Assembly: GCF_901709675.1 (NCBI RefSeq)
Contig: NC_051102.1
Coordinates: forward strand, 10,301,412 to 10,365,411
Source: Syngnathus acus
Taxonomy: Eukaryota > Chordata > Actinopteri > Syngnathiformes > Syngnathidae
Length of the DNA stretch: 64,000 nucleotides
Reading direction: 5' to 3'
Below are positions 1-12,300 of this stretch, piece after piece. A program made the position numbers and the translations under genes. The notes beneath the pieces are model-generated. The model worked only from the letters and a program-made list of their open reading frames with translations, was not told the DNA's origin and made no database searches. How positions within the stretch are numbered: the first letter of the stretch is position 1; every line of letters begins with the position of its first letter.

Positions 1-458
1 GCAACAAAGGACGATTATACCGTGCCATCAGCTAACGAGACACTTTCATAGGTACTCCCAGCACCATAGCAACTATGCCTAACTCAGAGTTCTTGTTAAC
101 CGCTGAGCCCATTTGAACTCTGTTGTTCACAAAACCAGCACAAAGTATGAACGTGCATTTACCATGGCCCATGATAGAGAACCTGAAATGGCCTCTGGTA
201 GAGCAATGCCTGCTCTAGGGGCTAATTAAAGAATTACATTTGCAGATTAGAGAATGCTTCCCCCTGGTGGTGGAAGGTAAAACTACAACAACAATGGCAA
301 GCTGCAACTAACTGCAGCTTCTCCATTTTGGTTTGGTGGTTTGTCGAGATTATTCAAAAGTAAAATATGTGCCTTGGCTCAATTAAGGTTGTGAAACACT
401 ACTAGAGACCCGCGAATGGCTTTGAAAACCAGGAAAATATAATGCACCGTTTACTGAC
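1..458. other. intron of mfsd14a-like gene, no exon seen
   Basis: This is the intron after the ninth mfsd14a coding exon. No exon with usable splice sites is visible. The only notable signal is a near-consensus CTCF-type motif at 255-273 on the minus strand. Confidence 0.6.
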
Positions 459-3400
459 CAGGGCTGCGAGCCAAAGCCGTACCAGGCCAGTTGGAGGATC
501 TGGAAGCCGAGGCCCAGCAAAATTGTATTCTTGTTCCCGATGGAGCGCATCAGGATGCCCAGCACTACCGTCTAGATGTCATACAGGGAAGACATGAGCA
601 CACCTCTGACTTGACTCAACAGAACCATAATAATAATCAAGACAACGGCATCACCTGAGCTAATATGGAGAGGATCCCCACTACGGCGATGAATGCAGCC
701 ACTGTCTCAGACGAGAAGCGGATGACCTGAAGGGTGTTTGGACAAAAAAGGTTCGAGGTCTTGGTGTCAAGCGGTTTGTTGACTTCATAAACAACAAATA
801 ACAAAAGCAGCTCCAACTCTGTCTCTCCGTACATTCAGGCCACAAAGTGAAACCATCTGACACCCTTGAAGAGTTCAACGATGACCACAGTGTGACCTCA
901 AACAAATATTGCCATTTCAAATGTGGGGTGGAAAAAAATTGCGGTCATCTGATCTGCTGTACTGACGTTGCATTGACAAGCGACACTCAAGAATGACGCC
1001 CCGTGATGATGTCAACTGGGCACCCATTACCTGTCTGAGATAGAGGAAGAAGCTTGAGTACTGGCCCGCCTCGGGGAGGTAGGAAAGGAACACCGTGATG
1101 CAGATGAGCAGCACCGTCGAGTCCTGGCCCACTTTGCGCAGAGACTGCAATGAACATCAACGCACTTATGAGATTAACATCATTTTCATACATGATTAAG
1201 CACACCGAATTATGCAACACAAAATCAACGAAGGGGTCTATTTTTGCCAGAAACTCCGTTTTTCAGGTTATATTTTGAAGTCTAAAAAGCGAAAACCTGG
1301 CATCCTTGAACCACAGTCAACTACCGTTCAAAACCATTCATTGGCCCCAAAATGAGGGCGTTGACAAAAAAGTTCATCGAGCAAAAATGCGCTAAATTCA
1401 AAACCCGTTCATCCAAAATATGAACGGGTTCATGAACTTTCGTTCATTGAATGCGTTCAGGTACAACACTGCCTATGAAATATGGCCTGGAGCTGCACTC
1501 TCCACAGATGCGGGGCGGGATGCATAGCGGTTGAGTTGCGCTTGCACGTCTCAGAACGCCTCGATTATATCCATTTTGAGATTCTCTGCAGCACAAATCG
1601 TGATCATGATATAAATTCCATTAATTAAGCAGCCCTAATGTACGCCCATTTGTTTTGTGTATTCAAAAATTCCAGGCATAGCCAGTTGGGGTGACTCACC
1701 GCAAAGGGATCGGCCTGCTCCCAAGAAATGGGCGCGCCCCACGATGCCGGCCTCATCTTCTCGGGAAGTGACTCGGGCACGGCCACCAAGATGAAGCAGA
1801 TGTCCAGAAGCGCAACGGCCGTGGCCAGGATCACCACCAGGGTGTCGCCGTAGGCCACTGACAGGTAAGCGCCGATGGCCGGGCTGGTGACCAGGCTGGC
1901 CGCAAACGTGGCTGACACCTGATGAGGGAAGAGGGTGTGGCAAAAAAAGGGTTTGCTTGATAGAGGGAGTTGTTTGAGAGCTTCCGTCTTGACTGCAGAA
2001 GTGTAAACCTGTTAGTTTAGTCCCTTGGGTTCAAGACAACTCAGAGGTTTTCTTCCATTCGTTTATAATGATATAATGAATGGTTGAAATGAGATTCTGA
2101 ATACAATTGTCTCTGTTGAGTATACCGACAACAGCGCTGCCAACCTACAGAGCTTCACAATTTGTCAAGAACATGTGTAATAATACAAAAGAACTATATA
2201 CATACTATTGCATGACATAATTGTTGCTCTGTATTTAGATATATTTTTTACAATGCACAGAATGATAAACACAGGGTTGAATGCATATGATTCTGACCAT
2301 GAGTATTTTGTTCTAAAATCCCATTGAATTTCCTCACCAAGCCGTACGCCGTGCTCCTCTCGTGCTCCTGCGTGATGTCGGCCACGTACGCAAAGATGAC
2401 CGAGAAGGTGACCGCGAAGACTCCTGACATGGAGATGACGGCAAAGTACCACCTGCAGAAGGAGGGAAGAGAGCGAAAGCGGTGTCAGGACAGACACGAG
2501 GCGCTGCCGTCTGACATCCTCGCTCACTCACCACGGGCTGATCTTCATCAGCGGGATGGGCGCGCACGTGAAGAAGACCGTGAGAAGCAGGAAGGATTTG
2601 CGACCCCAGACGTCTGATAAGGCCCCGATGAGCGGAGCGCTGAGAAATGACAGCAGGCCCTGCGAATGAAGGAAGATGGAATTATGGAGAGACGTCAGAC
2701 AGGGGGAGAAAGTCAACACAGTGACATGACAATTGGTATTGTTGACCATAGTTGTGTACTTTTTGTTGATATTTGGGGGGAATCTTTTTTGCATTTCCGA
2801 CTTCCTACCTTGACGCCATGTATGAGGCCATTCATCAGGAATGTGTGGTGGGGGAATGTCTGGTGCAATACCTACAAAAAAAAAAAATCAGTTAATGTCA
2901 CGTAAAGCAACTGGAGAATGTCGTGTGAGACAAATACGATATTATGGAAGCAAAGAGGAAAGGTGGAGGTGAGAGTGGAGTTCAGATCAATGGTTGAACA
3001 GTTCAGAGTCCGCACGTTGTTACATGTGGTGTGCTGCCGCGTTTTTCAGAAAATCTTGTGAACCGTATTTCAGATTCACGCTGTACAAAGTTCCCTATTA
3101 GAAGGAACAGACTCGAGGTAACTTATTGAAGTCACAGAGTGACATTTTCAACAAGAGCCAGCTTCTACCATGTTCGTCAGAAGAGCTTGTCTTACTACAT
3201 TGTCTCCCTTGCCGACTTGGCTTATACCCGACAAAGAACAACCTACACGTAAAAAACAAATGTATGTCATCACGAGGAGAAAAAAAAAAAAAAAAAGCTC
3301 ATGTAATCACTTTTTTGTTTATTAAGTTTGCCATCACGTGGCGTAAAGTGTTACTGCTTTAAGCACCTGTGCCTGGTGTTTCTGGAAAAGCTGACACTAG

Positions 3401-5345
3401 GCTTGCGTGAATATTTCTAAATGAACCTGTTTGCTACAGAATAAGCAAATGAAGCGGCCACAACACAACACAAACCAATCACTTCCTCTCTACCGGGCGA
3501 GCATTTTCAACAAAGGAACAGGGCTCACAATGTGGCAGCATGATGTCCTCCATATTTCCACAATAGTTGTAGGCATCCACATAAAAGACGCGTCTTCGCG
3601 ACCGCATCCAATGACGGGACTCACCGTGAGCATGGGTGTAGTGAGCAGACCCCATGCAAAAAACTCCAGGAAGATGACCACCACGGCGTGGTAGACGCTG
3701 GGTTCGCCGATTCCCTGAGGCTGCACAGAAATATGGAAATACAGGGGAGAAAAAAGTAAATTTTAGTCAAACAAAGCTTGCTTGTACAGTTTATGATGGG
3801 AACAGCCTTTGTAAATAAAACAGCAGGGCAAAACGTAAGACGCCCGCAGCTATTCAACTAGCTTGTGTACATGTCGCCGATGTGACAATAACGCCTGGAT
3901 CCACGCATACAATGTGTGACAGCCTCCTGTTGATGGATGTTGCAGCATCCACATGAAATAATAATAGGCTGCTTTGCTATTCACTAGTGTGCGGGTGATA
4001 ACGGAGGCTTCGACAGCCAGGACAAAGAGCATCATTGGCAGTGAGGGCCCCACTGGAATGAAGCCACGACTGTTCACTTGTGCCCACACCACAGTACTCA
4101 ACGCACAAACTTTCCTACAACAATCCAAATCTGTTATCACATTATTTGAACTCAAATGTGACATTTACTACCCATGCAATTTCTATGGGCTTTAATCACA
4201 TTGGGACCCTTATGTTTGTAATTTAATGTTCATTGAATAAAACCCTTGTGGACTGTTGTCCATGTTTCTGGTTGTGACCTTCTGGTGAAGACTATCAGCG
4301 CTTGTTGTTTTGTGCTTTCACAAGCAGCGTAAATAAAATTGAGCTTAGAGGTGACTGCATTAAACAGAATTGACACAAACTTTTCGGATGGGTTACAAAC
4401 CAACAGACGAACTTATAGTTGCTTGTTTACTTTCAGACTCGACTTGTAGCAAATGGCAGTGACGTCGTGGACGCTGTAATTGCGGGATTCGATTTCATTT
4501 TATTGACATCTATGATCTTGGCACTCATACATACTGGCCGTCTTACATTTAGTAACTTTAATGTGAAGCACATGCAACGCTGCCTTGCCTTCAAACATTT
4601 AAATCAATGTGGACATAAGTTACCTTACGTCGTCTCGTTACAAGTACCATACGTGTTTTGACAGCCGATGTGCTTACTCGGCTAACAGGTAAAGACGCGG
4701 AGCTTCGTTGTGACATAAACCGGACGTCTCTTCGAACTTTTTTTTCAGTGGTTGACTGGTTAGAAGTTTCGTAAAATATCTGAAATGGTAAAGTTGAAAG
4801 TTCCATAAGATATCCCAAGTCGGTCACGACGTGTCGCGTAACTTGACGTCAGCTAACTAGCTTAGATAAGCGTGCCTAAACCACTTCTGGTGGGCAGATT
4901 TGGGCGAGCTAAATGATATGGGTTGTTCGCTTCGAAATAGAAAAACCGTCCGATAGCTAGCGTGTACCCGTGGAAGGTTTGCTTTAATCTTAGATTGGGA
5001 AAGCGACAACGGTAGCCGAGTTGACGTGTTAAACCAACGGCCAGCATACATAGCTAGGCCACCGAGCTAACTATTAGCCGCATAGCCGTGGCTCCACAGC
5101 GCCGGGCTAACGGTTAACGTTAACCCCCTCCCTTAAAAAATACATCAGAAAAGCGGGTAGACCCACAGGCATTACTTTTTAAAAAGAAAAACTACATACA
5201 AGACCAACTATTTTTTTTCAAACGACGTCTATTTCCGGAAATAAATAAATATTGAACTCACACTTCCTCCATCTTTTATGATAATTTTCTTGGCCAGAAG
5301 AATGCTGCGGTTCAGCCGCTTCTTCTTCTTTTTCTCCCCCGTCAT
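459..5345 (-). CDS. mfsd14a: mfsd14a-like major facilitator transporter (5' part of gene)
   Basis: Multi-pass membrane protein of the MFSD14/HIAT1 family, described as orphan solute carriers of the major facilitator superfamily; substrate unknown. Coding exons in gene order: 5262-5345, 3625-3720, 2809-2871, 2532-2659, 2338-2452, 1700-1918, 1031-1144, 655-726, 459-571. All phases join, giving 334 complete codons of a family length near 490. The start MTGEKKKKKRLNRS is followed by LAKKIIIKDGG, as in MFSD14A. Visible blocks are FLEFFAWGLLTTP (helix 1), GLLSFLSAPLIGALSDVWGR (the MFS loop 2-3 motif), SWGAPISWEQADPF, and GNKNTILLGLGFQILQLAWY. The last donor, just below 459, is GTCAGT. The next expected exon (WMMWAAG block) is not in 1-458, so the gene continues off the left edge. 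Some residues match MFSD14B better (LLTTPMLTVLH), so the A/B assignment is probable rather than certain. Confidence 0.92.
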
Positions 5346-5529
5346 TGTTCGCTCATATCCATCCTCGGTTGTCAGCGGGTCGTCGTGGTGGCGCCTCAAT
5401 AACAAAACAAATCGAGCGATCCGCTGATGTCGATTGCAAAGCTCATTACAGCCAGTAGAAGACTAGCAGCTAGCAGCGAGCTAACTGACGAGATGATTCC
5501 TCATCTCCACCATAGCGACACCACCTCGC

Positions 5530-5630
5530 TTCGGGCTCTCTTCCGGAACCAAACCTGGCCCCGCCCCCTAGCCATGAAGTCAAGGCAGACGATTGGTTAG
5601 CACGGCGTGCAAGCTTCTGATTGGCCTTGT
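5530..5630 (-). promoter_or_regulatory. probable TATA-less promoter of mfsd14a-like gene
   Basis: Lies 185-285 bases upstream of the mfsd14a start codon at 5345. It has a GC box (CCGCCCCC, 5561-5568), an ETS-type TTCCGG near 5541, and two CCAAT boxes on the minus strand (ATTGG on plus at 5592 and 5620). That combination is typical of TATA-less promoters of broadly expressed genes. It sits less than 1 kb from the end of the upstream tandem gene. The assignment rests on motif content and position only. Confidence 0.5.
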
Positions 5631-5747
5631 CAGAATCAGTCGGTTCAACGTACATTACAGTTCATGGCGGGTTCTTTTGGGCCAGTGACGTAATGGCAAC
5701 GGCCGTGGTACATTTTTACAAGAGCAGGCAAATGAGAAAAAAATAAG

Positions 5748-6143
5748 TTTATTTCATGGAGCGGGTCAAAATTAGTTAACTTGCCACAGATATGTTCATG
5801 TACATGCCTGTACATCTCCTATCAGGAAATATGTCAGTCTAAAAGGCAACAATATGTTAATACGATCAGTCAATGCGAAACAACAAAACAGCAGCTGGAA
5901 ATACTATGTACAATACTTTGTTATTTTTGTACAGTATTGTTTTGGGATCATGTCGCCCATATCTCATCCTTGTGGAAATTGTCCATATTTAGTACCTTGA
6001 CAAACATTGAGTTACCAGTAAGATACAATACAATGGGTTTCTCTCAAAGAGGTAGGGAGGTCCTCCAAGGGGCATACTAAATTTGATGGAAAAAATACAT
6101 TAATCATTATTTTAAGGGTCAAATATTTCTGTGATGTTTTATT
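5748..6143 (-). terminator. candidate polyadenylation signals of the myosin IXb gene
   Basis: Two AATAAA hexamers on the minus strand (TTTATT on plus at 6138-6143 and 5748-5753) lie about 175 and 565 bases after the myosin IXb stop codon. They precede the promoter of the next gene on the same strand. Either could end the transcript. Confidence 0.4.
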
Positions 6144-6318
6144 TCTCTTCAGAATGGCACTGCAGATTGCATCAAATGCTCTGGCGGTGCTGCATATGCT
6201 TTTAGGTGTGTCACTCTAAAAGTGAAAAAATGATTGTGGTGACATGTGCTGTACGTTTATCAGGGTTTTCTATAGCAGCACTGGCAAGACTAAAGTGCAC
6301 ACCACAACAAGGGTGGCG

Positions 6319-9300
6319 TTAACTGCTTGTCGCGTCTTCCTCCTTTTCTTTCTCCTCTTCATCAATGTAAGGAATTTCCAAATGGTCAAAGCAACCACTG
6401 AACGCTTGTTTGCTGACCATGGTGGGAGGAGAGTTGGAAGCATCGAAGCACTCGGGCTTGATGATGTCCTCCGGCATGTGTCTGACTTTGCTTGTCTTTG
6501 CTGCAATCACGAAACGTCAAAATGTCATAAAACCTTCAGTTCATGTCATTTAGTGCCGAGAGGAAGGTTAGACTACCTTACCTCCTTACTGACCTTCCGA
6601 GTCTAGACTGCCGAGGCGATCTTCCAGACTCTCCGTGCTCATGGACGACGACGAGTCCAGGATCTCATTGTCAGAGTTCTCCTGCTCCAGATCGGGTAAT
6701 CTGCAGGCCAGGTCCAATCTAGCAAGGTGTGCCACAGAGGTTTTATCGTAAAAAAACAACAACCTAGAAACAAATTAAAAATCCCCATCAAGCCACCGAC
6801 TCATACTTTTCCTGCTTGATGGACTTGATTCTTTCAATGAGAGTCCTTTCTTCCGAATCAGTCTCGTCAGGAATTTCCATTTTACACGGTTCTTCCACAA
6901 TCTGCAAAGAGAAGAGAAAAGACAAACGTTATGTTACGAGCCTGACGAGGTTTACCCTTTCATTCCCTTGTTTTTACAAGAAGCCATTTAGTTCTCTTAA
7001 ACTGGATGATATCATTGTGCTGCTTTTTTTGTTAGCAAAATGGCTTAATGTCTGTGTATGGCAGCATCCAACTGTGTATTTTGAACCACTATTTGTAAAT
7101 GTTGTACTAGTTCTTATTTTGGCGGAAACATTTTTTTTGATTTGATGAATCAAATTGCATTAATACATAATAAAATGATAGCCCCCCCCCCCGACTTCTC
7201 ACTGTGTTTTGTCTCTTCAGCTTGAGTTGATTGACAGCCAAGGCTTCAGCGTACTCCAGCTCCTGGATATTCTGCAGCTTCTCCTTGTAGCGCCTGAACT
7301 GCTCAGAGATGAGGATCTCCACGCACCTGACCACACACACGCAAATCAATGTACAGGCCAATCACATGTAGAGTGTAGATCTAGTGCGGAGCGACACTCA
7401 CGTGGTTGTCTTGGCCACGTCCTTCATGCCGAGGAAGGGGTCGTCTGAGTTGGGGGAGCGCAGGATGCACGGGGCGAAGACGATAGCGAGGGAACTTGAC
7501 GTCATCTTGTTGTAATCCACTTCGTTGGCCACACTGGAACCAAACGCACACGCTCACGATGGGCATCATTCACCAACCGTGCGTATGGAGCAATTTATAT
7601 GATATCATTTTAACAGTGACAATCGAGAATTTGCTAATAAGTTGACTCATGTCCTTAATGACGCATTTATTAGTAAATGAGGCCCAATGACCTGAAGACA
7701 GCTGTACGAAATGTCTTTTTACCGGACTAGGTGGAAGATGAGCCGCTCCAGTGTGTTGTAATTGGCCAGGGGAAGTTCATCGACCTTTTGGTACACGGCC
7801 CGTATTCTCTCAGCCCTGTCTGGAAACTCTGCAAACAAAGAGAGGAGAAGGAAAATGTTGTATTTTCTTTTAGATGATTGAATTTTGCATTTTCATGCTT
7901 TATCATTTTTTCAGCGTGACAAAAATTGTATGTTCTTATATTGTGGAGTGCTGTTTTATCTCAAGCGTGGTCATGGAATGAATTCGACTCTTATCTCAAG
8001 GCACTCTTGAACATTCATTCGGACTCACCCACAGCATGCAGGAAGTCACTGTAGAGAGCAAAAGTCATGAGCGGGTCAGGCAGCTCTCGGAGCCAACGTT
8101 TCACCAGGCCTGTGATGGTGTGGATGGGGTAGTTGTCCAGATTGACCGCCTCAGGGTCTAACGCCACAAAAACAACAACAGTGTACTTCAGAAAATGTTG
8201 AGACTTCGCCTCACCAAAGGTAAAATGCCAGATAACAGTGTGTGAGCGTACAGTCGATCCACCGCATCTTACCGATCTCCATGATTTGGTGGAGTTCCCG
8301 AGCACGGCACGTGGAGCCCGACTTGCGATAGATGCCCTCGGTGTAGAGGCCGTTCATCTCCACGTGCATCAGCAGCAGCTCCACTACCTTGGGGATGGGG
8401 TTGGCCTTGTTGGTCAGGACGCAAACGTGCACCCCGAAGTGAAGGCCGCCGGGTACGCTGTCATCCTGCCACAAAAATCATGACCTCTATTGTGCGTGTC
8501 GGGTGTTTAGGGCATTTTCAGAAAGCTTTTCTTTCTTACCTGCCGGGCGCAGCGTGTCGAGCAGTCAGTGATGATTTTTTTCAGGCATTTCTTGTGACAT
8601 ATCAACTTGCACGCTAAAAGGCAAACGCAAGAGTCAGTCGACCACATGACTTAAAAACACACTGACCAAATGTATAAACCGGATAAAAAGTTATTTGTTG
8701 TTAACACTGAAAATTCTTAACTGTCATCACTGACCGTTTACTAAAATGACATCAAACTATAACATGTATTTTCCGTGCCGTGTAAACATACAGCTGCACA
8801 TGTAGGCTTTCTCCATTCCCCAGATGTAGGAGCCGCACAGGTCACATGACTGCATGATGTTCACTTGGTAGGTGCTGAAGCGGTGATCAAGAGGACCATC
8901 AGGCTGTCATAACAAAAACAAAAAAAATTGGAATTAGAAATGCGCAGGTTTTTTTATGACTGTGGTTAAGTCAATAAGAATTTATAATCATCTTACACAT
9001 TTGTCCTTTTTCCTTCTCTTCTTTGTCGTCTTGGTAGCCTGAAGGAAGCCAGAGTGTTTTCTTATCATATTCATGACACAGTTAAATTCATAATGTGACA
9101 GTAAAGGTGACCTTGACTGGATCCGAGTCCATCCTCTTGATCTCGCCCCTGATGAAACCATCCAGCATCGACTGGAACAAGTTGACCACAAGCGACACTT
9201 CGTTCTTATTCTTGGAGCCGGCCAGAGAGCTGACTTTGTTATGGTAGCCTTTCATTAGATCTTTGTAGCCGATCTGAGGTTTCTGTGGAGCTCAAACAGA

Positions 9301-12300
9301 GCATGATGTGAAGGAAAAAGGCCAGAGTCTCCGTTGACACACTTCAGGTAGTGTGGGGACATGTAATACACTGACCTGCAAAGAGAACATGCTTTTAATG
9401 GTATCTCTGAACTGCATGGTGGCCGAGAGGAAGATGCTCTCTGTCTGTGACAGGTCTTTGATTCGCATTCGCAAGTCATTCATCTGAGGGGGAGGAAAAG
9501 AAAAAGGTAAAATGCATTAAGTTCGTAAAAATGCATTTGTGCAAATAAGAGCCTCCCCTAACAAGTGCTTGATACTGTTTGCAGTCAAATAAATAAATGG
9601 CCTGTATCTACTGTATTTAAAAGCCCTAAATGTGATTTTTCCCTCATCTCACTTGGTTGCCGAGAAATTCATCCAGGTTGCGCAGCTCTTTGGGGTCTTG
9701 GATCTCGCGTTCCAGTGAGACATTCCAGCGCAGGGCCCGCGTAGTCCGACTGATTTTGATATTTGGGTTGCCAGCCACCCGACCTGAGTTAAGGAAACAA
9801 CACATTTAAGTTGCCCTAAATGGAAGATTGAATGCAGGTCTGCTGATACTGTACAGTTACAACATATATTCACAATACAACAGAATATAAACATTTAATG
9901 CTAGCTAGCATACAACAATGGATGAATATCTGATAAATCACAATCAATATTCCACCCCACTCCAACAAGATTGTGTAGCAAGTGACTGACCACTAGATGG
10001 CAGCATCCTAAAACCACACTCGTGATTTTGACAAGCCTTCAGGAACCTATCTTTAAATTTTAGAGTATACTATATACATATAAACACTTACCAACTTTAT
10101 CTTGCAGGGGAGTGTCATTGCTGGCGGGTGACTTAGGCGCCCGCTTTCGCAAGAACCTACTAAGAAACCAAATCCTGCGGCAAAAAACATCTTCATTCAG
10201 CAACATGTTTAAAATTATATAAACAACTTGGTGCATCGTGCAGAGTTGTACTTTTCAGGGGTGGTGAGTTGCGATTGGTTGGATTGTTGTTGTCCTGAAT
10301 CTTTGTTGGGGCTTCTGGCAGGAAGGCTGTACCTGGACCCGTCCGGCTCTGCAGAGAACTGTGATATAGGAAAGTGTGAAAATGATGTTGAATAAATAAA
10401 CATATAAAATACAATCAACTGTAGGGAGGGGGGGGGGGGGAAAAAACATCTGTAGCTCTCCCACCACCCCACCATCTGCATGGCATGTAAAGACCTTCAC
10501 CATTAAATGCATTGTCATGCAAAACTAGTGTGTTATGGCCACCAAACCCTTCCTCATGCACGGACACACGTAACAAATGTCTTCTTTTTTTTTCTTCTCC
10601 ACATATGAGTGAAATTAAATAAAGAAAAAACCACAAAAATCATCTTGCACATGTAGTAAATGCAATAAAAGATACAAATAATTTAAATACAGTACATTCT
10701 ATGCAGTTTTTAATGTTTTTTTTTATGGTAAACAACAACCTGGCCAAGGTTGAGTTTTTATTTTTTAATCAACCTGCTCGACCACGTTTTGTACCCGATC
10801 AAATAAATTGAAAGGCTGACATGATCTTTTTTTTTTTCCCTATTGCTATTTTACTTAAATACAAACACAATTTTAATACATTTAATTCCAAATGGCGAGG
10901 CCTGTGTGAACGCATCAGAAAGAAGCTGCAGGTACGTGAAAAAGTGTTTCCTTTTCTTTGTAAAAGCAACAGCGCCTTCTTATCCCCAATGACAAGCTGC
11001 ACAACATTGAAGCCATCCGTCTCTTTTTGGCGAACATGCAAGACGTGCAACGTGCAGCAGTCTCCTCTGCGTTGTACCTTGACCCGAGATTTGAGGGCAC
11101 GGACGTCCGCACTACTGGCCGAAGTCTTCAAGGTGGACTTGCGGGGGCTGAAGGGGGGGAGTGGAAAACTCCAGTATTCGCTCTCCTTGGAGCCAGCAAA
11201 GTTAATCATCAAGCCACTGCGGGCGTAGGCTAAGCGCCGTTTGCGCTTTGGATTTTTGCGCAAACGCACCCTGACCTGACAGAGGGCCGAGGGAGATTGA
11301 TGAAGCGCGTGTCCTCAAGAGCGTGTGAGGTATAAGAGCCTCCATTTGTGTGTCAAGGACAAACAAACGTGCAAAACAGTGTCTCTAAAATGTAGTATGT
11401 CATATTACCTCTCTTGTAGACGGTGAGCTATCGGAGCCGGATGAGCTCATTTTGGAAAGTTCATCAACGGACATGGACTTCCCCTTGCACCTGTGGCGGA
11501 CGGTGACACGATTGGAATAAAAACAAAGTGCATCTAGACCGATCTAGTGCGAGTACAGGGTGTCCTTACATTCATCCCGAGAACAACTTTAAGAAGGTGT
11601 ATATATATATACGTATGTACTGGACTTACCGGAGGTCATCTTTGCATTTGTCTTGCCGCCTGCTCACTTCTGGACTGGACTCGTCGCTCATTTTGTCCCG
11701 CCACCTTTCAGCTTTCTCCTTAAAGTCGCCTGTGTCTTTGTAGCGCTGGAGGGAGCTGCTCTTAGGGGAGTCAGTGGTGCCAGTCGTGTCGCTACCCACT
11801 CTGGGGTCCAAAGGCAGGGACAGCGGCCGGTTGAGGGGTGGCGGAGAAACGCGACCCTCTCGCCCATCTTGACCGTTGACTGTGTCAGCTTGCTCGCTTC
11901 TATTTGGGCTCACCTCCACTTTGTGCTGCCGACGTAATCCTTTTCTTGATGAGCTGTGCGGCGGGGAAAACTTCTGGTGATCCTATTCCTACTCATTCCT
12001 TTTCATGTTTGGATAATACAGAAACAAAAGCGCCTACCTGGCTCGGGCGGGTCGAACTTCTTTTGAAATGTCTTCACAGCTTGTTTTGTGCTCTTTCTCC
12101 GACCTTTTGAGCGAAGCCCGCCACGCCGTCTGAATGACCGAGGCGGCTTTACTTCGGTTCTCGTGAAACTCACGCCAATTCCTCTGCAATGATACAATAT
12201 ACTCCATCACCTTTATGCTTCTCTCATGTCATTAGAAGGTACCTTTTCAATCACTGATCAGCTTCAGATGAGGTGAAGAGCTATCCGTGCGGTGTGTGAA

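Noticed and set aside
10799-11269. 156-aa minus-strand frame taken as one exon
   Set aside because: Only 11078-11275 fits the myosin IXb splice phases; the rest is read-through into the intron after donor GTACAA.
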